Made by a program: the position numbers and the translations under genes
Shown: positions 1-6,474 of the stretch, piece after piece
How the letters are laid out: every line of letters starts with the position of its first letter
Position numbering within the stretch: position 1 is the stretch's first letter
NCBI GenBank assembly: GCA_003696875.1
Contig: RFHL01000699.1
Location: forward strand, 1-7,191
Length of the DNA: 7,191 nt
Source: Bacteroidota bacterium
GTDB taxonomy: Bacteria; Bacteroidota; Bacteroidia; J057
Reading direction: 5' to 3'
The notes under the pieces: generated by a model
Database searches by the model: none
Told to the model about the DNA's origin: nothing
Seen by the model: only the letters and a program-made list of their open reading frames with translations

Positions 1-695
1 ACCGCCCGCGGAGGATATAGCGGGTCATGTTTGCCCCAGATCAGCAGGCAGGGTACTGCCGCGGCTTGCCGCGGGGGTCTCAGGGGGCCATACAGCCTTA
101 GCGTTTCCTGCAGGTAGGCTCGGTGCGCGTCGCTGCCAAACTCCCGTTCTGCAAAGCGGGCAAGGAAACCCGGCAGGAGGCCCACCTGCCGGCCCCAGTG
201 GGCCGGCCGCCGCACCCAGGCTGGGTGTGCCAGAGCCTGCGCCAGCAGGGCTCGCCCCAGACGGCTACGTACCGCCAGCGCATGCAGCGGATGGCTGCGG
301 ATGCCATCCGGGGCGACGAGGATCATCTGTCGCAACGCGCCCGCCGGAGCGGCAGACCCCAGACAAAGAGCGAGCTTGCCCCCGAGGCTGAAGCCCAGCA
401 GATACCAGTGGGCATCGGGGTATCTGACCGGCAGCGCCTGCCAGATGGAACGCAGGGTGTGGGCATCCCAGGGCGCCCCAGTCCAGCGGCTCCGGTGTCC
501 CGGCGGAGGTACTACTACTAATACCCGCCAGGCCGGCAGGTCCGGCAGAAGGTCATCAAAAGCTTCGACTCCCAGCCGGTAGCCCGGCAGGCACAGGAGG
601 GTACGGGGCCCACGGCCTCGTAGCTTGCCCGACAGCTGCCCGCCGGGCAGCAGGAGGGTCCAGTTTTCCCAGGTAGAAGCCTTTGTCGCCGCCAT
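1..695 (-). CDS. Alpha/beta-hydrolase fold protein (3' end outside window)
   Basis: An open frame reads leftward from the ATG at 695 and is still open at base 1, giving 231 visible codons. Seen in the sequence: a nucleophile elbow GFSLGG with Ser103 (bases 387-389), preceded by the strand-like WYLL. Near the end, LLIWGKHDPLYP carries the likely acid Asp224. The catalytic His is expected beyond the left edge. The oxyanion-hole region reads LCLPGYRLG (about residues 34-42) rather than the common HG motif. ATG 695 is the first start codon after an in-frame stop at 756-758. No signal peptide is seen, so it is probably cytoplasmic. The stretch is clearly richer in GC (many Arg, Ala, Pro, Leu) than the genes to the right. 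It is divergent from the rfaE2-like relic. Family knowledge allows esterase, lipase or MenH/BioH-like roles; the substrate cannot be inferred. Confidence 0.85.
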   Translation of the reverse strand, partial: MAATKASTWENWTLLLPGGQLSGKLRGRGPRTLLCLPGYRLGVEAFDDLLPDLPAWRVLVVVPPPGHRSRWTGAPWDAHTLRSIWQALPVRYPDAHWYLLGFSLGGKLALCLGSAAPAGALRQMILVAPDGIRSHPLHALAVRSRLGRALLAQALAHPAWVRRPAHWGRQVGLLPGFLARFAEREFGSDAHRAYLQETLRLYGPLRPPRQAAAVPCLLIWGKHDPLYPPRA

Positions 696-743
696 ATCCC
701 CAAGATACGGTCCATTTAGGTGCCGATTTTTTCTGGTTTTTGA

Positions 744-1055
744 TCTCTCCGACCTTCAGGGCATATAAAAATAACTCGCCCTCTCCGGGAGATGCTCGCA
801 CGGTTTCGGGGCTATCGCGCACTTGGGGTTTGTCTTGTGTTTACCAATGGCTGCTTTGACCTGTTGCATTTGGGGCATGCCGTGGATCTGGAAAGTCCCC
901 AAGCCTTGGAGGATCGCTTCTCCTTGGGAATTGAGGAGCGACGCCTCAATGCGTCAGCTCAAGGGGCCGGGTCGGACTTAATGCCGAGTGTAGTTGGCTA
1001 CGTAAGACTTTTTGGCTCATTTGCCTGCGTTTGCCCGGGAGCTTTTCTAACTTGA
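744..1055 (+). pseudogene. Decayed rfaE2/hldE-like heptose-1-phosphate adenylyltransferase relic
   Basis: The frame read from 744 (after a TGA at 741-743) to the TGA at 1053-1055 gives KITRPLREMLARF, then LVFTNGCFDLLHLGH at 834-878. That is the phosphate-binding HxGH motif with the flanks typical of RfaE2 or the C-terminal domain of HldE. The similarity starts before the ATG at 792, around 768. Downstream, the conserved SDASMRQLKGPGR is encoded at 937-975, but one frame away. A one-base gain near 933-936 shifts the frame, and an apparent one-base loss near 976 restores it (LMP...SFACV follows). Intact RfaE2 is about 155-165 residues; here only roughly the first half is recognisable, and the later ISTS-type motif is absent. 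Intact enzymes add AMP to D-glycero-beta-D-manno-heptose 1-phosphate for LPS-core precursors. This copy is unlikely to work. The 87-codon frame from 792 is formally open, so expression of a short peptide is possible but not expected. Confidence 0.75.
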
Positions 1056-1079
1056 AAAGCTTGGTGTCAAATCCGAATC

Positions 1080-1673
1080 ATGGCAGACGTATTTTCGGTA
1101 CAGATTGCATGGAGGCTCCGAAATATGGTATCCCGGAGTTGTATCCGGCTGATCCGGCAGTGCCTGGGACAGCGCTCCGACCTGAAGCTTGACGACGTCC
1201 GTCTGGGCCGGGTTGCCCTCCACTATGAGCCCCGGCTGATCAAGCCTGCCCAAATCGAAGCCCTCTTTCTCGACCTCGGCTTTCCCCGCGTCAAAAATGA
1301 GGATGAAGCCCTGGTAGAGGCTATCAAGATCGCCGCCATTGAGCTCATCCACTACGCCTATAACGCCAACTCGCTCATCCGGAACTCGGATTACCTGAGC
1401 GAAAAGCTGCAAAAACCCTACGACCAGCTGAGCCGGGTTTTTTCGGCACAAACGGGCCTCACTCTGGAGCAGTACATCATTCGCCTCAAGATCGAGAAGG
1501 TCAAAGAGCTGCTGGCCGAAGAAACCTACAGCCTGAGCGAGATTGCCTTTATGCTGGGTTACAGCAGCGTGCAGTACCTGAGCAATCAGTTTCGCAAGAT
1601 CACCGGTATGACGGTGACCGCCTTCAAGCAGGATCCGCTGGCCCACCGGCAGCCTTTGGAGGAATTGGCTTAA
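1080..1673 (+). CDS. AraC-family regulator with HMA-like N-terminal domain
   Basis: This is a 197-residue predicted DNA-binding regulator. The C-terminal AraC domain has two helix-turn-helix units: about residues 104-128 (SDYLSEKL...FSAQTGLT) and 151-183 (SLSEIAFMLGYSSVQYLSNQ, then FRKITGMTV). The second carries the family signature GYSS..YLSNQFRK..G. The N-terminal 16-75 region (NMVSRSCIRLIRQCLG ... VRLGRVALHYEP ... IEALFLDLGF) has the beta-alpha-beta pattern of a ferredoxin-like HMA domain. Small Bacteroidota AraC proteins commonly combine these parts. The usual CxxC metal site is only partly present: SRSC has Ser18 and Cys21, and Cys28 lies nearby. ATG 1080 gives the long form. The in-frame ATG at 1125, directly at MVSRSC, would shorten it by 15 residues and remove much of the first strand, so 1080 is preferred. 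The PLP-enzyme gene follows 64 bases later on the same strand and may be co-transcribed. The ligand is unknown; metal sensing is only an inference. Confidence 0.87.
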   Translation: MADVFSVQIAWRLRNMVSRSCIRLIRQCLGQRSDLKLDDVRLGRVALHYEPRLIKPAQIEALFLDLGFPRVKNEDEALVEAIKIAAIELIHYAYNANSLIRNSDYLSEKLQKPYDQLSRVFSAQTGLTLEQYIIRLKIEKVKELLAEETYSLSEIAFMLGYSSVQYLSNQFRKITGMTVTAFKQDPLAHRQPLEELA

Positions 1674-1737
1674 AAAGCTGGCGGAGGTAGCAGGCAAGTC
1701 CTATCTTGGGGACCATTGACCTAACTCCTCATGGCCT

Positions 1738-2964
1738 ATGTCGCTCGATCTGGACTTTGTACGCGCTCATTTTCCCGGGCTGAAAAGCCCCTGGGCTTTC
1801 TTTGACAATGCTGGCGGCTCCCATGTCCTCGCCGGCGTGGCCCACCGCATACAGGAATTTTTGCTCAGCAGCCCCGTACAACACGGGGCGAGCTACGCGA
1901 TGTCTCAACTCGGGATGCAGCGGGTGGCCGAAGCCACCGCCGCTGTGGCTGCCCTGATCGGGGCAGCGCATCGGGAAGAGGTGGTCATGGGGCCCTCGAC
2001 CACGGCCCAGTTGCGCTGGCTATCTATTTCGCTTGGGCGTACCCTTGTCCCCGGGGATGAGATCATCGTCTCCCGCACCGACCACGATGCCAATGTGAGC
2101 CCCTGGCTGGACCTGCAGCGGCAGGGCATCGTGATCCGCTACTGGAGCTGTAACCCGGATACCTATCGCCTGGAGTTGGCTGATCTGGAGGCCTTGCTTG
2201 GTTCGCGGACCCGCCTGGTGGCGGTTACCCATTGCTCCAACATCCTCGGGATGATCAATCCCATCCGGGAGATCGCGCGACGGGTGCACGCCGCAGGGGC
2301 CTTGATCTGTGTGGATGGGGTCGCTTTCGCGCCGCACCGGCGCGTGGATGTGCAGGCCCTCGGCATCGATTTCTATGTCTTCAGCACCTACAAGGTCTAT
2401 GGTCCGCACTATGCCGTACTCTATGGCAAGCGTGCCCACTTGCGCCGGCTTCCGGGCGTTAATCACCGCTTCATTGCTGAGGACGATCTGCCCTACAAGT
2501 TCCAGCCAGGCAATGTCAACTTTGAGCTGGCCTACGGGATGCTGGGGCTCACTGAATACCTGCAGGCGCTGGCCGAGCACCATCAACGGCCTGCGGACTC
2601 CTTGGCTGCTGCTGCGGAAGAGGCTTTTGCTCTTTTTGCTGCGCATGAGACACAAATAGCCGAGCGGCTGCTCGGCTATTTGCGCCAGAAGGCGGGAATT
2701 CGCATTATCGGAGAACCTGTGGCCGACCCGGCCCGGCGGGTGCCCACGATCGCTTTTGTCGCCCAGGGGCGCAACAGCCGGGAAATCGTCGAGGCGATTG
2801 ATCCTCATCAGATTGCGGTGCGCTACGGGGACTTTTACGCTAAGTTTCTTATTGAGGACTTGGGTCTGCAGGCTCAGGAGGGGGTGGTCCGCGTGAGCAT
2901 GGTTCACTACAATACCTTGGACGAGGTGGACCGCCTGTTGGCGGTCCTGGATCAAGTGCTGTAA
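1738..2964 (+). CDS. Class V aminotransferase-fold PLP enzyme, cysteine-desulfurase-like (VC1184 type)
   Basis: This 408-residue cytoplasmic PLP enzyme has full length for fold-type I class V. Visible landmarks in order: FFDNAGGSH (residues 21-29) near the N-terminus; SRTDHDANVSPW with the PLP-stacking His116; VTHCSNILG (the SN.xG loop); LICVDGVAF with Asp193, which pairs with the pyridine nitrogen; and FSTYKVYGPHYAVLYG with Lys219, the Schiff-base lysine. The C-terminal VVRVSMVHYNT contains Arg385, a likely substrate-carboxylate contact. TDHDAN, STYKVYGPH and RV..VHYNT fit the TIGR01976/VC1184 subgroup rather than IscS or SufS. The only cysteines are in YWSC, THCS and LICV; none lies in the C-terminal domain where desulfurases keep their persulfide Cys. 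Cysteine desulfurase activity is therefore doubtful, and the real substrate is unknown. ATG 1738 is chosen because it opens just ahead of the conserved N-terminus; an ATG at 1731 is out of frame. The regulator upstream is a possible operon partner. The stop lies 3 bases from the stop of the convergent gene. Confidence 0.9.
   Translation: MSLDLDFVRAHFPGLKSPWAFFDNAGGSHVLAGVAHRIQEFLLSSPVQHGASYAMSQLGMQRVAEATAAVAALIGAAHREEVVMGPSTTAQLRWLSISLGRTLVPGDEIIVSRTDHDANVSPWLDLQRQGIVIRYWSCNPDTYRLELADLEALLGSRTRLVAVTHCSNILGMINPIREIARRVHAAGALICVDGVAFAPHRRVDVQALGIDFYVFSTYKVYGPHYAVLYGKRAHLRRLPGVNHRFIAEDDLPYKFQPGNVNFELAYGMLGLTEYLQALAEHHQRPADSLAAAAEEAFALFAAHETQIAERLLGYLRQKAGIRIIGEPVADPARRVPTIAFVAQGRNSREIVEAIDPHQIAVRYGDFYAKFLIEDLGLQAQEGVVRVSMVHYNTLDEVDRLLAVLDQVL
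2653..2682. repeat. Perfect 13-bp inverted repeat inside the PLP-enzyme gene
   Basis: CAAATAGCCGAGC at 2653-2665 and GCTCGGCTATTTG at 2670-2682 are exact reverse complements separated by the 4-base loop GGCT. The hairpin lies within codons for about residues 306-315 (QIAERLLGYL), between the PLP domain and the C-terminal domain. No T-run follows on either strand, so it is not a standard intrinsic terminator. Confidence 0.9.
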
Positions 2965-2967
2965 ACC

Positions 2968-4380
2968 TTACTTGCCATCCTGTTCAGGGACCACTTCGGT
3001 GCTGTCGTCTGTTTCCGTCTCAATCCCCAGCTCGCGGTTCAGAATGTCTTCTAGCTGGTCCACCGAGATCTGTTTGGCCAGGATGGTCTTTTGCTTGTCT
3101 AGCAGCAAGATACGGGGGGTGGAGCGAATGTCGTACATCTTGTCAAACCCCGACCGGCGGGTGTGGTCCTGGCAATTGACGATGTGGGGCGCATCAAGGC
3201 CGTATTCTTTGGATCGTTCCCGCCAGGTGGCCTCATCGCCATTGATACTCACGGCCATGAGCTTGACAGGGTAATCGGCATACTGTAAGAAGGCCTCGGT
3301 CAGAGCTGGGGTTATTTTTTTGCAGTGCCCGCAATCATAATCCCAGAAGTACAGTATCAGATATTCGGCTGCAATGCCGTGAGGGCTTTGGGGCTGTCCG
3401 TTTACATCGGTCACCCGAAAGTCAGGTGCCTGCCGGCCTACCAGGGTGGGACTCAGAGCCAAGGCCCTTTCGGCCATTTTCGCCACGGTTGCTGAGTCTG
3501 CCCACCAGGCCTTGCCACTCATGTAGTACTGTTCCACCAGATGAACGTAGATTCCGTCAAAGCCCATGATCTTGGAGTTGGCGTACTTGTTCAGGTAGTG
3601 CACCACAAAGAACTGGAAGACTTCCTCATTGGCTTCGGCCTTGCTGATGATGAGGTCCAGTGCCAGGTTGATGGAGTCGGGGTGACGGTAGGTGAGGCGT
3701 TCCAAATACGTATTGACCTTGTTGTACAGCACTGGAGTGCGGAGCAGGCGGTCGTCGGCGAAATCTACCTGATCGAAGTAGTGGTCGCGGTAGTAGTGAA
3801 AGGCGAACAGAGAGTCGGCCCCCGGCGGGGCCTCCGGTACCTCCGGGTCCTCCATCGTGCGGAGGATTTTGGTGTATAGGAAATCCGGGTAGCGGTCCAT
3901 GAAGCTTTTGCGGTAGGTTTTCACCTCTTCGTTGAGGGCGGCCAAGGCTGCCTTGCCTGCCTCACCCTGCGCTTGCAGCTGCTGGCTTTCCCGCCGCTTC
4001 TCGGCGAGGAAGATGAGGTCATCATAGAAAACCGAGTTTTCCTCAGAACCTTTGATTTTCATGTGGGCAACCAGGTCCGCAGTATCGGTGCGCAGCGAGA
4101 AGTGCTGGTCCGTATTGACGATGATTTCAAAGTAGCGGTTATCAGGGGGCATCACCACCAGGTAAATGCCGCCCTCCAGGGGCTCGTCCCCCTTGAAGGT
4201 GAAGCGACCATCCTCGACGGCGGTCGTGTCCTTGATGTATTGCTTATCGCCCAGATAGTAGGCGAGGTAGGCCTCCTTGGCCTCAAAACCATCGATCTCT
4301 ACCTGGATATCGTAACCTTTCTGGGCCGGGCTCACATGCCACAGCAGGCTGGCTATAAGGAAGAATGCGATCCTGTACAT
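2968..4380 (-). CDS. Secreted TlpA-like thioredoxin-fold protein with DUF4369-like N-terminus
   Basis: This is a 470-residue exported thiol-disulfide protein. The N-terminus MYRIAFFLIASLLWHVSPAQ is a signal peptide with likely cleavage near residues 18-20. No lipobox Cys follows, so a soluble periplasmic protein is expected. Residues about 25-110 (QVEIDGFEAKEAYLAYYL ... DTTAVEDGRFTFKG ... GIYLVV) match the beta-rich DUF4369 pattern. Residues 124-310 are largely helical and resemble the DUF5106-type linker of Bacteroidota redoxins. The thioredoxin domain starts at VGRQAPDF (about 314-321), with active site C350-G-H-C353 in WDYDCGHCKK and cis-Pro422 in RSTPRILLLD. An acidic tail ends the protein. 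The frame is open upstream to an ATG at 4533, but ATG 4380 begins the signal peptide, and the extra 51 residues look like intergenic translation. Family members act in envelope redox or cytochrome maturation; the specific partner here is unknown. It is divergent from the acyl-CoA synthetase gene. Confidence 0.9.
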   Translation of the reverse strand: MYRIAFFLIASLLWHVSPAQKGYDIQVEIDGFEAKEAYLAYYLGDKQYIKDTTAVEDGRFTFKGDEPLEGGIYLVVMPPDNRYFEIIVNTDQHFSLRTDTADLVAHMKIKGSEENSVFYDDLIFLAEKRRESQQLQAQGEAGKAALAALNEEVKTYRKSFMDRYPDFLYTKILRTMEDPEVPEAPPGADSLFAFHYYRDHYFDQVDFADDRLLRTPVLYNKVNTYLERLTYRHPDSINLALDLIISKAEANEEVFQFFVVHYLNKYANSKIMGFDGIYVHLVEQYYMSGKAWWADSATVAKMAERALALSPTLVGRQAPDFRVTDVNGQPQSPHGIAAEYLILYFWDYDCGHCKKITPALTEAFLQYADYPVKLMAVSINGDEATWRERSKEYGLDAPHIVNCQDHTRRSGFDKMYDIRSTPRILLLDKQKTILAKQISVDQLEDILNRELGIETETDDSTEVVPEQDGK

Positions 4381-4406
4381 ACAATATGTGATTAATGATG
4401 CGGAAG

Positions 4407-4414
4407 CAAAAGTA
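4407..4414 (-). promoter_or_regulatory. Candidate Bacteroidota -7 box for the thioredoxin-fold gene
   Basis: Read on the minus strand, bases 4414-4407 give TACTTTTG, an exact match to the Bacteroidota -7 consensus TAnnTTTG. It sits 27 bases upstream of the ATG at 4380, which would leave a 5' leader of about 20 bases. No convincing TTG or TTTG -33 element is seen about 19-21 bases further upstream, so the call rests on one box only. Confidence 0.45.
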
Positions 4415-4484
4415 CCGGTTTTTCTGATAGTACACCTGGCCACCTTCGGGCCTGCCGATAAAACGAACAAGAGGGAGCCTTCGT

Positions 4485-4516
4485 TTTGCGAAACACCGGC
4501 TTTCTCCCTATTTTTA
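4485..4516 (+). promoter_or_regulatory. Weak candidate promoter for the acyl-CoA synthetase gene
   Basis: TTTG at 4485-4488 is followed after 20 bases by TATTTTTA at 4509-4516. This is the Bacteroidota -33/-7 layout, with one mismatch to TAnnTTTG in the last base. Transcription would begin near 4521-4524 and leave a leader of roughly 115 bases before the ATG at 4638. The rest of the 257-base divergent region (4381-4637) holds no gene, and no other strong box was found in it. Confidence 0.3.
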
Positions 4517-4637
4517 GTAGATACAACATACAAGAAAATCTCCTCCCGAACCCTATCTTCATTCTTGTTTTGCCGCTGCTTCGGGTGCTAAGGACTGGTT
4601 TCAGTAGCCCGACCGCTAACCTAAATTCTGGTGGATT

Positions 4638-6314
4638 ATGCCTACTACGCTTTCGCAACCTGCACTCAAGACCCCTCTGGAGCTTTTTTATGGCCATGAA
4701 AAGGGGCAGCCTTCGAAACCCTATCTGCACCAGCCCATAGACGGGCAGTGGTATGAATGGACCTGGCAGGAAACGGGGGATGAAGTTCGTCGCATTGCGG
4801 CGGCGATTGAGGCCAAGGGCTATGCGCCCGGCAGCCGGATCGGGATCCTATCTCGCAACTGCGCCCACTGGATCATGAGCGACATCGCCATTATGCTCAG
4901 CGGGCACGTATCGGTTCCGATCTATCCCAATGTCAATGCCGATACGGTGCGCTATGTGCTCACCCACTCCGAGACCAAGCTGCTCTTTGTGGGCAAGCTG
5001 GAGCAGCACGACTGGGACGAGATGAAGAAAGGCATACCTGAGGATGTGGAGATTATCTCTTTTGGCCGTTATGGCCTGCAGGGTGCCGACTATCCTACCT
5101 GGGATGAGACAGTTGCCCAGCATGAGCCCAAGGCAGATAGCCCGGCCCGGACCCTCGACGAGATCATGACCATCATCTACACCTCAGGGACCACCGGCAC
5201 CCCCAAGGGGGTGGTGCACACCTTCCGGGCCCCGGTCTTTGCCTTCTCGGTCTTTCAGCACTTCTTCAACACCAATCCCAGCGACCGCTTCTTCTCCTAC
5301 CTCCCGCTCTCGCACATTGCCGAGCGCATGCTCATCACCATGGGTACCCTCTGGAGCGGAGGTTCGGTCCACTTTGCCCAGTCGCTCGATACCTTCGCTG
5401 CCAACTTGCGTACCTGTAGCCCCACCATTTTCCTGGGGGTACCGCGGATCTGGACCAAGTTCCAGTCTGGCGTACTGGCCAAGTTTCCGCCTTCGCGGCT
5501 CAATATGCTGCTCTCCATCCCGATTCTGAACAACATCATCAAGAAAAAAATCCGTGAGGCCCTGGGGCTTGGGCAGGCCCGCATTTGCCTGACGGGAGCA
5601 GCTCCCATGCCCAAGTCACTGCTGGAATGGTACAGTAAGCTCAACATCCACGTTCTGGAAGTGTATGGCATGACCGAGAACTCGGCCCTCTCCCACTCCA
5701 ACCTGCCAAACAAATACCGCTATGGTACGGTGGGGACCACCTTGCCCGGTGTTGAGATGAAGATCACCGAGGAGGGTGAAATTTGTGTCAAGAGCGACGC
5801 TAACATGGTGGAGTACTACAAGGAGCCCGAAAAGACCGCCGAAACCCTGCGTGATGGGTATCTGCATACGGGAGACAAAGGTACCATTGATAGCGATGGC
5901 TTCGTACGTATCACCGGCCGGGTCAAGGACCTCTTCAAGACCTCCAAGGCCAAGTATGTGGCGCCCAGTCCCATAGAAATGTCGCTCTCCAAGAACGAGC
6001 ACATCGAGCAGGTGTGCGTGGTCGGAAGCGGTATTCCCCAGCCCATCGGGCTGGTGGTACTGGCGCCTGATAGCCAGAAGAAACCTCAGGCCGAGGTGGC
6101 CAGCAGCCTGAAGGAGACCCTCGCCGCCGTGAATTCTACCCTGGAGCATCACGAGCGCCTGCAAAACCTTGTCGTGGTCAAGGAAGAGTGGACTCCCGAA
6201 AACGGGGTCCTTACCCCTACCCTCAAGATCAAGCGCGGGGTGGTGGATGATCGCTTCCAGTCCCAGTATGAGGCCTGGTATCAGGCCGGTAAGGGAGAAG
6301 TCATCTGGGAATAG
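4638..6314 (+). CDS. fadD: Long-chain fatty-acid--CoA ligase (AMP-forming)
   Basis: This 558-residue ANL-superfamily ligase activates fatty acids with ATP to acyl-AMP and then acyl-CoA, for beta-oxidation or lipid synthesis. The core motifs are all visible. The phosphate loop YTSGTTGTPKG lies at 181-191 (Lys190). YLPLSHIAER at 221-230 contains the conserved His226. VYGMTE follows, with Y343 to E347. HTGDKG contains Asp413, which binds the ribose. The hinge GRVKDLFKTSKAKYVAP starts at about 427 (Arg428). LTPTLKIKR near the C-terminus contains the catalytic Lys530. The DLFKTSKxKYVAPxPIE hinge is typical of long-chain (ACSL/FAA-like) bacterial ligases. No signal peptide or clear membrane helix is seen; a cytoplasmic or membrane-associated enzyme is expected. 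The length is normal. ATG 4638 has only a weak GGTGG upstream. The convergent MarR gene could be its regulator, but that is inference. The symbol is by family; orthology to E. coli fadD is not shown, and acyl chain preference cannot be read. Confidence 0.93.
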   Translation: MPTTLSQPALKTPLELFYGHEKGQPSKPYLHQPIDGQWYEWTWQETGDEVRRIAAAIEAKGYAPGSRIGILSRNCAHWIMSDIAIMLSGHVSVPIYPNVNADTVRYVLTHSETKLLFVGKLEQHDWDEMKKGIPEDVEIISFGRYGLQGADYPTWDETVAQHEPKADSPARTLDEIMTIIYTSGTTGTPKGVVHTFRAPVFAFSVFQHFFNTNPSDRFFSYLPLSHIAERMLITMGTLWSGGSVHFAQSLDTFAANLRTCSPTIFLGVPRIWTKFQSGVLAKFPPSRLNMLLSIPILNNIIKKKIREALGLGQARICLTGAAPMPKSLLEWYSKLNIHVLEVYGMTENSALSHSNLPNKYRYGTVGTTLPGVEMKITEEGEICVKSDANMVEYYKEPEKTAETLRDGYLHTGDKGTIDSDGFVRITGRVKDLFKTSKAKYVAPSPIEMSLSKNEHIEQVCVVGSGIPQPIGLVVLAPDSQKKPQAEVASSLKETLAAVNSTLEHHERLQNLVVVKEEWTPENGVLTPTLKIKRGVVDDRFQSQYEAWYQAGKGEVIWE

Positions 6315-6336
6315 CTTTCTCTGCCGCCATCATAGA

Positions 6337-6362
6337 GAGGCTGCCTCATGTGAGGCAGCCTC
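6337..6362 (+). terminator. Hairpin after the acyl-CoA synthetase gene
   Basis: GAGGCTGCCTCA at 6337-6348 and TGAGGCAGCCTC at 6351-6362 are perfect complements, forming a 12-bp stem with a 2-base centre, 22 bases after the synthetase stop. The following sequence CTTCCTTGTC is pyrimidine-rich but is not a real U-run. It is therefore an imperfect intrinsic terminator or an RNA 3'-end stabiliser. Confidence 0.6.
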
Positions 6363-6397
6363 CTTCCTTGTCGGTCGGGCATGAAAGAAATCTCGTG

Positions 6398-6437
6398 AAA
6401 AAGAAAAACTGCGTGATGGCAAAGGCCATCCGCAGTT
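6398..6437 (-). terminator. Rho-independent terminator of the MarR gene
   Basis: Read on the minus strand, AACTGCG and GATGGC (6437-6425) pair with GCCATC and CGCAGTT (6420-6407). This gives a 13-bp stem with one bulged base and a 4-base loop. The T-rich run TTTCTTTTT follows at 6406-6398. The structure starts 37 bases past the MarR stop, as expected for an intrinsic terminator on that strand. Confidence 0.8.
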
Positions 6438-6474
6438 CCCGTTTTCCGAAAAAAAATCGTGTAAACGCAAAAGA

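Noticed and set aside
556..822. 88-codon minus-strand frame overlapping the hydrolase start
   Set aside because: It overlaps the hydrolase in a different frame on the same strand and has low-complexity content. The hydrolase frame shows the catalytic motifs.
1047..1697. 216-codon minus-strand frame across the AraC gene
   Set aside because: The opposite strand encodes a clear AraC protein, and the antisense product shows no family motif.
2020..2955. 311-codon open frame antisense to the PLP-enzyme gene
   Set aside because: It mirrors the strongly supported PLP-enzyme gene, and no domain is recognisable. Long antisense frames are common in GC-rich genes.
4381..4533. 51-residue upstream extension of the thioredoxin-fold protein
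   Set aside because: It would bury the signal peptide that begins at the ATG at 4380, and it covers the candidate promoter; the extension looks like translated intergenic DNA.
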